Made by a program: the position numbers and the translations under genes. From assembly GCA_030533445.1 (NCBI GenBank), contig CM060082.1, positions 35,217,317 to 35,281,316 on the forward strand: a DNA stretch of 64,000 bases, written 5' to 3'. The first letter of the stretch is position 1. Each line of letters begins with the position of its first letter. Source of the stretch: Cyprinodon diabolis. Lineage: Eukaryota > Chordata > Actinopteri > Cyprinodontiformes > Cyprinodontidae. Positions 40,307-52,125 of this stretch are shown here, in pieces. Below the pieces are notes generated by a model. The model saw only the letters and a program-made list of their open reading frames with translations. It was not told where the DNA came from and searched no databases.

Positions 40307-41300
40307 ATGACTAGAGGTGGAAAAAAGGCAAACCAAGATGAAGAGCCTTAAGGAGCCGCAGCTTCATCTGATCTAGAGGCTATGGCAGCGGCAAAGCCAG
40401 TGAACAGGTTGCAGGAACTGGCAGTGTTATTTAAATCTCTTTTGCAGTCTCAAGCAGTTAGAGACAAGAAGATAGACAAAGATTTCTCTCACGAGGAGCA
40501 GAGGTGGAAAAGCTTGCAGCATCAATTTCATCAAGTTTAGCTTCTAGTAAATGGTGTTATTTAAAAAACCTGAGCATCCTGAAGAACACCCTTTCCCCGC
40601 AGCACCTGAAGTGCGTGAAGATGAATAATAGGTTGGTAATGTCCAGGTTCCCTATGGTTCCAGGTCAAAAAGTGAACATAAATTGCCTCTCTTATCTGTG
40701 GATTTGACATTGAGCATTTAGTGACCACATTTGAGAGGATGGCCCAGGTGTGTCGCTGGTCCAGAGATGAGTGGGCTGTTCGCCTTGTTCTCCTATTGAC
40801 AGGGAAAGCTTGTAAAGCTTAAGTTCTCGTGGATATAGCAGATTCTGAGAACTATGACAAAGTGAAAGAAGCAAATCTTGCAATTTATGAGATCACTGCT
40901 GACACTTTGAAGCTCCTTCAAATCCATAAGGGTGGAGACAGGTGAGATGCCTCGTGAGCTTTTGTATGATTGAAAGACTTATTTTCAAGATGGGTAAAAC
41001 CTGAAAAAGCTACTGTACAAGAAATATCTGAGCAGATATTTTTGGAGCAGTTTTTGAGGATGGTTAATCCAGAGTTCGAGATCTGGATACTGGAGCATGA
41101 CCCGAAGACGTCGAAAGAAACAGCTGGCCTCTCAGAGGTTTTCACATCAGCAAGGAAGGGGAGCAAGAGCACCTGGTTTGCCCAGGAGACCCACTATGCC
41201 CAACCAAGTCCAGTGGCAGTGAACAGGGGTCTGGTAAAGTTCAGGGTGGAAATGTGTTCAAGAAGATTTCCTCCCATAGACGACATAATGAAAAAAAGTT
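40307..41300 (+). pseudogene. Gmr1-like gag with SCAN-like domain
   Basis: The likely start is ATG at 40307 (MTRGGKKANQDEEP), stopped after 14 codons; further frames continue. A capsid part appears at 40700-40870 (FERMAQVCRWSRDEWAVRL). At about 40940-41140 comes the SCAN-like segment LKDLFSRWVKPEK, EISEQIFLEQFLRM, NPEFEIWILEHDPKT. This matches the SCAN dimerisation fold seen in vertebrate zinc-finger proteins, for which a Gmr1-like gag ancestry has been published. In an intact element it would build the particle core. Stops and frameshifts exclude function. The open piece 40970-41308 is the best preserved part. Confidence 0.8.
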
Positions 41301-41399
41301 ATTTTTAAAGTCATCAGTCCAACAACTTGTTATAATTGTAATAACTGGCCCTACGCAACACTTTTGCTCTGCCCTGAAATCAAAGCTGTCACCTTTTTT

Positions 41400-41700
41400 T
41401 TCAGGTCCAAGACCAGCCACAGAGATGTTAGAAAAGAAAGTTTGTACAGTTCCTGTTCTAGTTAATGGGGAAAAAAGAAGAGGCTTTGCGGGTGCTTCCA
41501 CTCTCAAGCTAGCTTGATCTCAGAGGAAAATATAAGTGAGTTGGGGAGTAGAATAAGTTGTGTATTTGGGGATGAACATGTTTACCCCACAGCTGAGGTT
41601 TATTTGACCTGTTACAGGTAGCGGTGCCTCACTCGTTGCCATTTTCAGTCATACTGGGAAATGATATCCCCATTCACTTTGACCTTATACTTTACATCAT
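41400..41700 (+). pseudogene. Retrotransposon aspartic protease remnant
   Basis: After a short cysteine-containing stretch, VCTVPVLVNG and RGFAGAST occupy the place where a DTGAS active site is expected; the Asp is lost. About 100 bp on, VPHSLPFSVILGNDIPIHFDL resembles the second half of a gypsy protease (VILGxDLP). It would have processed the polyprotein. Identification rests on position and these two motifs. Confidence 0.5.
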
Positions 41701-42183
41701 TCGGAACATGATTCCAAAGTAACCAATGACAGAGACACCCAAAGCTCAGTTCTGACATTAGAAGCATACATATAGGAGAATTTATAATGTAGAAGAATAC
41801 ATATAGGACCATTGAATACCTATCATGTCATTAAAAGGGCCCCGAGTGCAAAGACCAAGCTGGAAGAGCTACCTTTTTTGGGGGAGTCTCTGGAAATAGC
41901 TGGGGAAGAATAAGAAGTCTAGCTCTTAGAGAAGAAGGGATCAAAGTTTCAGGTGATGAGAGAAGTGAATTGTTATCTAAACCAAATCCCTTCTTGATTT
42001 TGACATTCCTACAGATTTGGGGGCACTGTAAGGGGAGGAACCTACTCTAAAACCCTGGTTTGAAAAAGTGACAGGAGGGAGGGAATTCATTAGTGCCAGG
42101 TAGACTTTCTTGAAGATGCAGTTTACATGATTAAAGGAAGAATCGTACCAGAAGAAGGGAAAGTGTGAAGCTTTAGCTCTCCC

Positions 42184-43010
42184 ACAACAGTTTTGGTAAA
42201 AAGTTATGGAGCTTGGGCATTCAATTTCTTGGGCTGGTCATATGGCTTTTCACAAGACACTGAGTAGGATCAGCACTCGTTTTTTGGCCTGGGATGTATA
42301 GTCATATTTCAAAATTCCGTAGTTCCTGCAAAAGATGTGTTGACTTCAGGCAAAGGTGTAGCACGAGCTCCACTACAACCACTCCTGATCTTTCAGACTC
42401 CTTTTGAAAGGCTAGGCATGGACATTGTGGGCCCACTACAAAAGAGCTCTACAGGTTATCATTTCATATTGGTAATATGTGACTATGCTACACAGTCCCC
42501 CAAGGCCTTTCTACTTAGATCTATTAAAGCCTGCCATGTTGCTAACAGTCTCCTGCATCTGTTCTCTAGAGTAGGAATCCCAAGAGAAATTCTTACAGAT
42601 TATGGAACAACATTTTTTCCAAATTATTGCAGCAGGTGTACAAGTTGTTAAGGATTGAGGATATTAAGACCACCCCTTATCACCCCCAAACGGACGGGCT
42701 AGTGGAAAGATATAACCACACTCTCAAAAATATGCCGCGCAAGTTTGTCGCTGACACAGATGCAGACTGGGACCAATGGCTGCCTTACCTATTATTTGCT
42801 TACCGGGAGGTTCCACGGGTTTCCACAGGCTTCTGGCCCTTTCAACTATGGGTGCCAAGTGACAGGCCCTCTGGATCTGCTGAAAGATATGCTGAAGGAC
42901 GGCAGAAGATGGGAACATTACTGCACATGACATCAACATGAGGGATATACTGCAGGGGATGGCAACATTGGTACAGGACAACATGAAAGTGGCTCAGCAG
43001 CATCAAAAGA
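42184..43010 (+). pseudogene. Gypsy-type integrase located upstream of RT
   Basis: The HHCC zinc domain shows GHSISWAGH at about 42220 and CKRC at about 42327. The catalytic core follows: PFERLGMDIVGPL (first Asp), HFILVICDYAT, EILTDYGTTF (second Asp), then in the next frame TTPYHPQTDGLVERYNHTL (Glu). After that comes YLLFAYREVPRVSTGFWPF, the conserved end of gypsy integrases. A frameshift near 42630 separates the two open pieces (42337-42651 and 42627-42941). The enzyme would insert the cDNA. No chromodomain is visible. Confidence 0.9.
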
Positions 43011-43129
43011 CCTGGAATGATCAGAAGGCCAGAGACAAGGTTTTTGTTTAGAGAGGAACAAGAAATATCAAACATTTCATGTCAATCTGTTGAAGTTTCA
43101 CAGTTGACAGGAGCCTTTGCATCAGGAGT

Positions 43130-44391
43130 AATTTGTGCATGCAGTTGAGGATGAGGAATTGACTGAACAATTCTTTGCAACAAGCACAGTAGAGTTGACC
43201 TTTCTCATTTGTCCCCTCTTGAGCAGAGCAACATAAGTAATATTTTGGATCTTCGGCTTTTCAAGCAAACTCTACGATTCACATCACTGGTTCAACATAA
43301 GATCCGGGTGAAAGATGATGCACCTAGCCGGCAAAAGAGTTATCATATACCAGAGCAGTTGGTGCAAGTGCTGAGAAAAAAAAATAAGCTGATGATGGAT
43401 TTGGGAATATTCAAGAGTCCTGTAGTGAGTGGTTCAGCCCAATTGTGTTGGTACCAAAGAAAGATTTTTCCCACAGATTCTGCATTGATCTCATAAATGT
43501 AAATGCCATGTCCAACTTTGATCCATACCCAATGCTCAGACATGATGACCTACTGGAGAGAGTCGGTTCAGCAAGCTACATTACAATGCTGGATCTGTGC
43601 AAAGGGTACTAGCTTTGGCACCGGAGGCAAGAGAGCTGACCACCTTCCAAACTCCTTTTGGTATGTACCAATTCAGAGTTATGCCTTTTGGGCTTCAGGG
43701 TGCACCCGCAACATTCCAACATTTAATGGATCATGTACTGAGAGACTGTGTCACCAATTTCTGCAGCATGTCTGGATGATGTGGTGGTGTATAGGCAGTC
43801 CTTGGAGGAGCATGTTAATTATCTGCAGGAGGTGTTACTGTGCATCAGAAAGGCTGGGCTTACTATTAACCCAAAGAAGTGAACCATAGCTTGGATGGAA
43901 GTGGGGTAATTGGGTTTTGTCATTGGCTTTGGAATGATAAAACCTCAAGTGGGAAAGATGGAGGCAATCCAGTCCTTCCGAGTTCCAACCACAAAGAGGA
44001 AGGTGAATGGATTTCTGGGTTTGGTTGGCCGGTACAGAAAATGTATAGTGGGGTTTGGTACTGTCCTTCAACAAGAGGTGGATGGTGAAATGAAACCTGT
44101 GGTGTTTTTGAGTCGGAAGCTGCTTGACAGGTAGACAAGGTACTCAACAGTGGAGAAAGAATGTTTGGCCACAAAGTGGGCAATCAAAAGACTAAGGTAT
44201 AATCTTCTGAGCCACTACTTCATTCTAGAGACTGACTGTGGGGACCCTCAGTGGTTAAGATGCATGAGGGATGCCAATGCCTGAATCACTAGATGGTACC
44301 TGTCTTTGCAGTCTTTTGATTTCACAGTTCAGTACAATCCAGCAAAGTCCAATGTAGTTGCTGACTGTATCCAGGATAGACGACTGAGGTT
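43130..44391 (+). pseudogene. Reverse transcriptase and RNase H of Gmr1-like element
   Basis: The linker from integrase reads VEDEELTEQFF, then DLRLFKQTLRFTSLVQHKIR and the RT start RQKSYHIPEQLVQVL. RT motifs follow: FCIDLINVNA, DLLERVGSASYITMLDLCKG, TTFQTPFGMYQFRVMPFGL, GAPATFQHLMDHVL, CLDDVVVY (YLDD with Tyr changed), INPKK, GFVIGFGMIKPQVGKMEAI. The RNase H domain shows KPVVFLSRKLLDR, YSTVEKECLATKWAI and LETDCGDPQWL, ending QYNPAKSNVVADC. At least four frameshifts or stops occur. The 3' side is cut at the L1-like junction. Confidence 0.9.
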
Positions 44392-45474
44392 CTAGCTTAA
44401 CAAAACCAAATCAATGATACTACTTATGACTTAAAATGAGAGGCTCAACCCCCAAATTCATATTCCTTTTCAGGCTTCATGAAAGCCTTTGTGTATTTGG
44501 GTGTGAAGATTACTCTTGCCTTTGACAAATTTGTCCCAATGAACTATGATCCCTTAACAGAGAGAGTTACAGAGCTCATAAACAGGTGGACAACATTAAC
44601 TTTGTCTATGATCAATGTTTTGAAAATCTCAATTTTATCTAAATATTTGTATCTTTTTTAGTCTATTCCATTTGCTCCCTCACCATCTTTCTTGTATTGA
44701 CAGGGAAATATCTTTTCCTCCATTTGGCATTTATTTTGTTAAGGACAATGCCCAGTTTGTGTTTAAATAGAATTCCACTCAATTAATAATTCTTTGAATT
44801 AAGCCAACGATAACAAATTAACTATACAGACCAGGAACTCCTCAAAAATACAGTAATAACTTGGCAAAGTGATTTGGAATACTAGGGAGAGACTCACAAG
44901 TTATCAAGGTTTTCTCATATGACAAGTTTCACCCTGGTAGAGCAGACAGTTGGTAAAATGCAAATGAATAAGCAGACGGTATGCTACTTAAAATAAGCTG
45001 CATCTGTTTAACCCAAATATAACAGATACATGCATTAAATGTAAGCAACAAAAAGGTTTTTTATTCCATTGCATGTGGGAATGCCCTCTGATTGTGTCTC
45101 TTTGGGAAAAAGTATTGAACTTGGCCAGTCGGATCACTGGAAAAGAAGCACCTCCCTAACCAAAATTATTTTTTTTTTTAAATATTTTCCCAGATATCTT
45201 TGTGACCTCAGAAAATGAAAAATCCCTTCTCAGTATTTGATTTTTGGAAGCCAAAGGATGTATATGGAAAAGGAATACTCCTTCTAATACTTTGCAAATG
45301 GTAACAAATATGTATTTTTATTTAGCTTTAGAAAGGATAAGCTACACTGTAAGTAACAAGCTTGGAAAATTTTCTGTAATTTTCTTGAGAAAAATGTTAT
45401 TGAAGTAGATAACTGGAATTATGGATTGAACTGAAGATGATTTATTTTTATAAATATATAATAATTTATATACC

Positions 45475-45557
<83 letters not shown>

Positions 45558-45655
45558 TATTTTTAGTATAGCTGTTTTTTTTCCTTATATGTCCCACCTT
45601 GTATCTTATTCAACATTTGTAATCTGACAACACATGCAATAAACATTGTTTAAAA
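44392..45655 (+). mobile_element. L1-like LINE, 3' piece (RT C-terminus, zinc knuckle, 3' UTR)
   Basis: Resumes with LNKTKSMILLMTLNE and FVYLGVKIT, then YDPLTERVTELINRWTTL, KISILSKYLYLF and a zinc-knuckle remnant DTCIKCKQQKGFLFHCMWECP (about 45030-45100), as in the C-terminus of L1-type ORF2. A 3' UTR with a TA array ends at GCAATAAACATTGTTTAAAAAAG. Together with 38690-39137 it forms one LINE split by the Gmr1-like insertion; roughly 30 codons between the pieces are missing. Confidence 0.75.
45477..45550. repeat. TA microsatellite in L1-like 3' UTR
   Basis: About 74 bp of TA repeats between the coding end and the polyadenylation region of the LINE. Confidence 0.95.
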
Positions 45656-47175
45656 AAGAAATGTGTTTTTTTTTGTCACAACCGATCCTTTTAAGGTTGG
45701 ATGACGATCTGAAAATGAGTTTAACACCCCTGATCCAGGAGAAATATTTTTTATATATTGAAAAATATAAGGCTGACTTATTGCTTATCCATTATTATAC
45801 TGGTACATATTTTTTTTTAAGTTTGTGACACAATGTTGGACCATGCAAAACACAGATTTGCCTTCACAAAGCCTCTGAAGGGCAAAATCTATGTACAAAC
45901 AGTAAACCCGTACATGAAATTTTTTTTTTATAATGTTTTTTTTTGTTGTTGTTGGCATTCATATAAATATACTGGTGTGATAACTTAGTATACATTTGTT
46001 TGGTTTTGGTATACTTCTATTTTGAATTTATAGCCCCCCCTGGAGAAAACTCCACCAGCGCCCACTGATGATGACTGTACATTAGTGTTAGTATTCAGAT
46101 TGAAATATGTCTTTTATTTCTGCATACAGTGGTAGAGTGCTATAAAATTAAAAGATTTCTGCAAATTATTTCTACTTATATTTAAGAACGACCGCAGTGT
46201 GTCAGCAGTGGAGGAAAAATATTACAGTTTGCGTGGAACGTCATTTCAATTAAGAATAAATGAGATATTAATAAAAGAGGTTTGTTAAATCACTTTGAGG
46301 AAACAGGGCATTTAAGCTAAGCCTCCCTGTTTCTATTTCCATGTATTTTTATCTAAAATAATATTATTTTTTATTATAAATTATTATAATTATAATGTTT
46401 TTTTCAAAATAGTAATTTAATATTTATTGCCTGTCTTTAGTACTTTCTTTTATCTTATTCGAAGCACACAAAAAGAGGCTCTCCAGAAACCTGAAAAAAA
46501 TAGAAAATAATAACAAGAAATAATTAGCCCTTCCAAGACTTAGCTTCTTTAATCTATGCTTGAAAACATCTATGTCTGCAATTGTTATCCGGAGCGCATA
46601 GCTTTACCTGTAGACAATCAAAGCTTGGCAGTGGGTAAAGGGTGTTTGTGTACTGTAGAGGGCGGTGGTATAGATATTATCAACGTCTCCTTCTGTGAGG
46701 GGTAGCACACCTTTAATTAACCTTCACCTTCCACTTCTTGTTCTCCCTAGTGTCTGTTTATGTGCCTCTGGAAAATTTAGGTGCAAACCTTCTTTTTATA
46801 GGTACCCTGTGAAAATAACTTTTTAACCTGTGCGCTTTTCAATTTAGGTTGATCATAGTGCCAAGTCTTTAATTTTTTATTCCACTGTTGTGGAGCTTCA
46901 ATAAGAGGTGATGGAGGACCATGCCTTCATAGCCCCTCAATGTGGATAAGACAAAGGAATCTAAATAAGTTAGATCTGTATTGATCTAATAGACAAGGAC
47001 TTGGCTTAAAAAAAACATCCACTTACCTGACTGGGAAAGGGTTAAATTAGGAGCAATATAAGAAAATAAGGCTGCACATTATACAGTTGCAATACAATAG
47101 AATATTACCATTCTATATCAATATTTTGTCAATAGAACATTGCACAATATTGCTCTAAACTACTTTAAGTGAACA
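45656..47175. other. No recognisable gene
   Basis: About 1.5 kb of AT-rich sequence without an identified feature. Confidence 0.4.
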
Positions 47176-47821
47176 TTTTAAAGGAAAAGTCCAGGCAATT
47201 TTTGCACCTCACTCTTGACATCTTCTGGCAGTGACGTCATGTTCCGCCATTCTACCCGCTTTACAAGCAAAGTCAATGGGAACTACTAGACACATGTGCA
47301 ATCAACAACAATTGAGATGACTTCACCATTGAAATTTGCGAGTGCTATAGTTAAACTGACAATGCCAACGTACATGGCAGTTGGATGTTGTAATACATCG
47401 GGTAAAAGTGAAAAAAAATTGTTATTTCATCTTTCCGATTCATGATCAAACACGAGTTCGTCATTGGATTGCCGATTTAAAGAGGGAGGATTTTCCATCG
47501 AACTTCTGGCCAGAGAAAAAACACGTCATTAATCCGTTATTCTCTGCTTCGCATAGTGCGCTGGTCATCGTCATCATGCACAATAATAATGCCTTGTACA
47601 CCAGATACAGCACTGGGACTTGCTCAACAGCTGATACCGCACCATGGCGTCACAAACCGGTAGGTCGCAGTAGTGCTCTTTGACAAACATGGATGTCTCC
47701 CGAAAAGCACATTCAAATGAAATTACTCTTAATTAAAAACACATGATTTATTAAAAAGTATCTAATAATTTTTATTTTTAGAAGTTTGTATTTTGAATGT
47801 GAATGGACTTTTCCTTCAAAG
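47176..47821 (+). mobile_element. Non-autonomous element with THAP-like exon
   Basis: The termini contain an exact 13-bp inverted repeat, AAGGAAAAGTCCA (47181-47193) and TGGACTTTTCCTT (47804-47816). Between them lies an ORF resembling a THAP zinc finger, the DNA-binding domain of P-element-type transposases. No catalytic domain follows. A target duplication was not found, so the exact ends are uncertain. Confidence 0.55.
47362..47530 (+). pseudogene. THAP-domain remnant
   Basis: ATG at 47362 begins MPTYMAVGCCNTSGKSEKK, then LLFHLSDS and a frameshift, continuing in another frame as TRVRHWIADLKREDF and NFWPEK. This follows the THAP pattern (Cys pair, FH, then W..L.R.D/W). The first Cys (expected after MPTY) is Met here, and the final C..H pair is not preserved. 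It is probably the N-terminal exon of a P-element-like transposase. Not functional. Confidence 0.5.
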
Positions 47822-48759
47822 CCACACTGTTTAACTTTTAGCCAATAGGGGCTCTACATCTAAACCTTCCAGGTTTAACGCTGTTGAAAGCTCCATACTA
47901 TTGCCATATTGATTAGTTTCCCTCTTTATTTTAAAATCTGATAGTAGACCATTTTGAAACAACAAATTAACACAAATAATTAAAATCGATGTATACACTC
48001 ACATTAGCTGTAGTGCAGATGCGGTTGAAAAAATTGTAAGATTCTAATGCTAAAGAAATGTGATAATAACTAAACAGAGATTAATTTAAGAAAAACATTT
48101 GAAATTTTTTTTGTTGTTCTTTTAGTGATAGACTTATCTGTTAGCCTCTCACAACCCACCATGTCGTCGTTTTCAAGCGTTTACAACTAATAACACAGAA
48201 TGCATGAAAACTACACTGGTTAAATGTTTACAAATACAGACATGTTAGACATCGTTGGAAAGCTTAGATTCTCCACAATTCAACCAGCAACTTCATTTTA
48301 TGCACACAGCAAGCACCAAAGTACAACTAACACAAATAAAGCAGCATGTCAAAATGTACAAGTTATAAAGCAGCCACAACAAGCAAGCATGTCTTTATTA
48401 CTATTGTGAAAAAAAAGACCTATTATTTTCAAGAATAAAAAAAACAACTTTGAGTCATGTTTGAACTGATGCAGCTGGGGCTGTGTTTTACTTACCCGAT
48501 TTTCAAGTATATATTCAGAAACAGGTGTTGGCTTTCAAATAATGTATCACACATGTAATTTGGGTTTATAGTTCCTAAGTCATTTGCTTTTCCATTTGGG
48601 TATGCAAAACAGGCAATGATTTCCCAACATGACGTGGATGTTATGAGGGTTCCCCCCCTCATAAATCAAATTTTTATGTTAATTGAGAATTTTTGTGGCA
48701 TGGTTGTTTCTGTACACTATACCAGCTAGATGTTCCATTTATGCCTTTCCTGCTAGTAT
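47822..48759. other. No recognisable gene
   Basis: About 0.9 kb of AT-rich sequence, nothing identified. Confidence 0.4.
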
Positions 48760-48910
48760 ATTACAGCCTGCTTTGAGATGGCGGATTGTTTCTTGGGCAT
48801 CTATCCTTAGTCTGCACCTGGTATCTTGCTTGATATTGTAGATATGGACCTCTATTGCACACCCTCCAGTTCCTTTATTTCCAGCCTCCACTATCTAAGC
48901 ATTCAATAAG
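48760..48910 (-). pseudogene. Fossil of a restriction-endonuclease-type LINE
   Basis: On the minus strand AIEVHIYNIKQDTRCRLRI, then DAQETIRHLKAGCNIL. This resembles the CCHC zinc knuckle (CRLC..APETIQHIVAGC) that follows the RT in LINEs with a restriction-like endonuclease. Two of the cysteines are changed. The minus-strand ORF upstream (48924-49157) may be further decayed LINE but could not be aligned with confidence. Confidence 0.5.
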
Positions 48911-50488
48911 TGCTTTACACCGCTCATATAACCACATTGGTCAGGGTCACTGGAGTAGTAGCATGCCAATTGTGCCTTATTATGTTCCCATGTTCATTGT
49001 CTACTTGTTCCAGTAGCCCACTTGTCATCATATTGTCCTGGTTCCTCAACACTTGACAGACCTTTTTTGAGCTGCAACGTCTGAGATGGTATGTTTCCAT
49101 GTTTATACATTTTGACCAATGGACAACACTTGGTGAAGTTATAAGCGGATGATTCATACGTTACATGAGGTGTTTGAACCGCAGGAGTTGGTATATATTA
49201 TACACTTCCATATCCTGTTGTATAAGTGTATCACTTGAAGTGTTATGGAAGTTACTCTCTATCATACTTTCAAACCCACCAGTTTCATACAACAACAAAA
49301 AAACATAACACTACATAAAACAGGCCAACATTTAGTCAGATTTTAACTCATAAATCAGCCTAAACTTAAACTACTTATAATCTCTTTTCATTGTACATGA
49401 ATATGTCGACTCCATAATCATGACAACCTTTGATTATTTATGATAATATTTTAAAAAAATGCAGTCTGGTTAGTTTTAGGTGTGCCTTATTGTAATGGTG
49501 GGCATATCATAGACTACTAAACTATGTTCTGTCATTCGATTTTCCTGGGAAATATAAGCAACTGAGATCATGATTATTTGTAACAATCATTGAGCTGGAG
49601 CCCTGAACAAAAAGAGTTTTGTCAGCTTGAAATAAATATGCTGAGCCAGTTCTTGTTTTTACAATCCGCTGAATATGAATTGTTAAGCAGTTCTTGGCAA
49701 ACAGTAGCAGGGATCTCAGAGATTATGCTTTTCCGAGGGCAACCTCAGGAGGAAAACATGATTCTTGGAAGTTCATCTGCTGCTTGCTGAGAAATAACTT
49801 CCACACATTTAAAATATTAAAACTGATGTATGTATTCCTGACAAATGATTAAGGTTACTTGGAATCTACTGATAGATTTTAATAATTCAGGTCAAATATC
49901 ATCTAGAGTTTTAAGTTTTCTCTGTATATTTTCTAACTATGAAGCTTCGTCATACTATCTCTCTTTCTCTCTCTTTCCATACAAATCCAGGAAGTGTTGG
50001 CCCACAGAATAATATTTTTCATCAACAATTGACCTTTGTCAGGCTTTGGGTGTTACAGAGGAAAGACCTGTGGCCTAATGTTGGCTGACAGCTTTGTCAT
50101 GTAAGATTTGATTGCTGCCAAGGGGTGTGTCAGACGTCAAAGAGTAAAAAAGAGAAATAGGGCTGTTAACATTCATGAGAAATGATCGCTGTGTCAAAGG
50201 GAGAACATCGACTTGTCGTTTCTCAGACAGCGCGGATCAATTTGACTGGCCACGTCTCTTCAATTCTTGCCTCTGATGTGAAATTATAATTTTCTTTCAT
50301 GTTCCTTCTTTCCCTGAATTTTTCTTCCTTGTTCCTTCTTCACAAACTTCCAGTTTTCTTTCACTGTTTCCCTTTCTACTTTTAAATCTCTTATAAACTA
50401 AACATCCTTCATTTCAATGTTTTTTAAGCAGCAATACCACATTTTGCTCTCATTTCCTATTGCATTTAAATGTTTGGTTTTTTCGCAG
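48911..50488. other. No recognisable gene
   Basis: About 1.6 kb without an identified repeat. The right end shows a pyrimidine-rich run leading to a possible splice acceptor at 50487-50488. Confidence 0.35.
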
Positions 50489-50539
50489 CGTTCCATCTAT
50501 TACGAGTTCAAGAAGCATCGATACCCTGACTGGGCGTAG
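50489..50539 (+). CDS. Candidate terminal coding exon
   Basis: TTTGGTTTTTTCGCAG is a good acceptor, followed by 16 open codons, RSIYYEFKKHRYPDWA, and TAG at 50537-50539. The composition (aromatic and basic) looks protein-like and differs from the AT-rich surroundings. No upstream exon could be linked and no polyadenylation signal is evident before the L2 tail at 50763. I do not recognise the protein. Confidence 0.3.
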   Translation, partial: RSIYYEFKKHRYPDWA

Positions 50540-50762
50540 GAAATCTCATTACCTGATGCAGTGAAGACACAAAACCCTCTCAAATGCTATCATAAGTTCA
50601 GCAGCACTGTCAGCTTTTAATGAGTTTAGACTTGGGGAAAAAACAAGGGTGCAGCTAAAGCTTACGTCCACAAAAGGGATCTTGTAGAGATAACATAGTT
50701 CTTCAGGAAATTTTGAATTTTCGTATATCCATCTTTCCAGTTCTGAAAACTGTTGCATGCAT

Positions 50763-51504
50763 TGTATTCAATTCAATTCAGATAATTTATATAGCTCCAA
50801 TTCACAACCCGTCATCTCAAGGCACTTTAAAGAGACAATTCAACCAGATCATACAGTGAAATTGATTCAAAATGTTCTATCTAAGGAAAACCAGTTGTTT
50901 GCATCGACTTATTGACTCAAAAGCAGTCCCTCACGCCAAGCATGGTTATAGCGACAGTGCAGAGGAAAAACTCCCTATTAACAGGAAGAAACCTCAAGCA
51001 GAACCAGGCTCAGTGTGAGTGGTCATCTGCCGAGGCCGGCTGGGGTTCAAGGGGACAGAAGTGGACAAAGAAAAGAAGCAGAGATACAAAAGGCAACTGT
51101 CAATCAGCTCCACAGGCGGCCATCTCCAGGAAACCCACAGCCAGGCAGACGAGCTCTGAGCCAGCTCCTTTGTCATAGGATGAAAGAGAGCACATACAGT
51201 TAGCCACAGTAAGAGAAACAGGACTACACAGAAAAACAGGCCAAGCTCCAACATCTATAAACGAGGTTGTTGATGGCAGCAGCACAGCTGACATTTCTCT
51301 CCAGGATGGTGTCACAGCCAAACAGGAACAGACCAGATGAAGCTACTGTAAAGAGAGAAAGTTGGACGAGCATTACCTTAGAGATTGAAGCAACAAATAC
51401 TGCAGAATGGGAGAATAGAGATAAAATGATGAAAAGGGGTCCCTATGTCCTCTAGCAGTGTAAGCCTGTAGCAGCACAAATGCATAAAACAGCTCAGGAT
51501 AATA
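50763..51504 (-). mobile_element. L2-type LINE 3' end, inverted
   Basis: Reverse complement of the 3' UTR at 35640-36371. It starts with TTCAATTCAATTCAG (the tail), continues through CATTTCAAG-type end motifs, AACTCCCTATTAACAGGAAG and CTGGGGTTCAAGG, and finishes with AGCTCAGGATAA. All ~740 bp are non-coding, matching the full UTR of the 34442 copy. Confidence 0.85.
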
Positions 51505-51997
51505 TAAGTATTATTGATGAGGTAAGGGAAAGATAGAGCCACAGTTTGGCCAAGGTAGATTTTTGTTAGTAAATACAAAAAAAAGTTATGACAAGCTGAT
51601 GATGGAATCAAGCTCTTTGCATGAGGTGCTAGAGTAGGGATGCATCAGTAAACTACAGAATGCAAGCCCTTCAAGACTGGAGTCATAAACAAGCTGATCT
51701 AGAGGGATCCCTTTTTTTATTCTCTAACCTTTGTGACATTTTATTGACAAACAGTAATGTCTTGCAAGAAGAATTGAGGAATGCCAGATAATGTTTCAAA
51801 TAGGATTTCATTTAAAACTGACAGTTGAAAAATTAAAGGTTCTATATAATGCTTTTTTAAGTTTTCCAAAATCAACTATAAACATGTATGATGAAATAGT
51901 GCCTATAGCACTACAGATGTAGAGTTATGTTCTCTTCCAAACTGAAATACACATGCTTTTAAAGTGAAGTCTTTAAAAGCATGTGTTTATAGCAATG

Positions 51998-52125
51998 TTA
52001 GGTTAATTGGCTTCTCTAAATTCTCCTTAGGTGTGAGTGTGTGCTTGAATGGTTGTTTGCCCTGTTTGTCTCTGTGTTACCCCACTCAGGATAAAGCATG
52101 TCAGATAACGGATGGATGGATGGGA
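51998..52125 (-). repeat. Interspersed repeat family A, inverted fragment
   Basis: GGTTAATTGGCTTCTCTAAA, GTGTGAGTGTGTGCTTGAA, GTCTCTGTGTTACCC and a GGATGGATGGATGG end are the reverse complement of the repeat at 30490-30825, outer part retained. Confidence 0.65.

Larger units (their letters stand above)
40267..44391 (+). mobile_element. Gmr1-type Ty3/gypsy retrotransposon, internal region
   Basis: The order along the plus strand is primer-binding site, gag with a SCAN-like domain, protease remnant, integrase, reverse transcriptase, RNase H. Ordinary Ty3/gypsy elements place integrase last. Integrase before RT together with a SCAN-like capsid segment matches the Gmr1 group described from fish. 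The linker between integrase and RT is still readable as protein, so the order is not a chance rearrangement. No 3' LTR is seen: the element ends at the junction with L1-like sequence. Many stops and frameshifts make it inactive. Confidence 0.85.
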
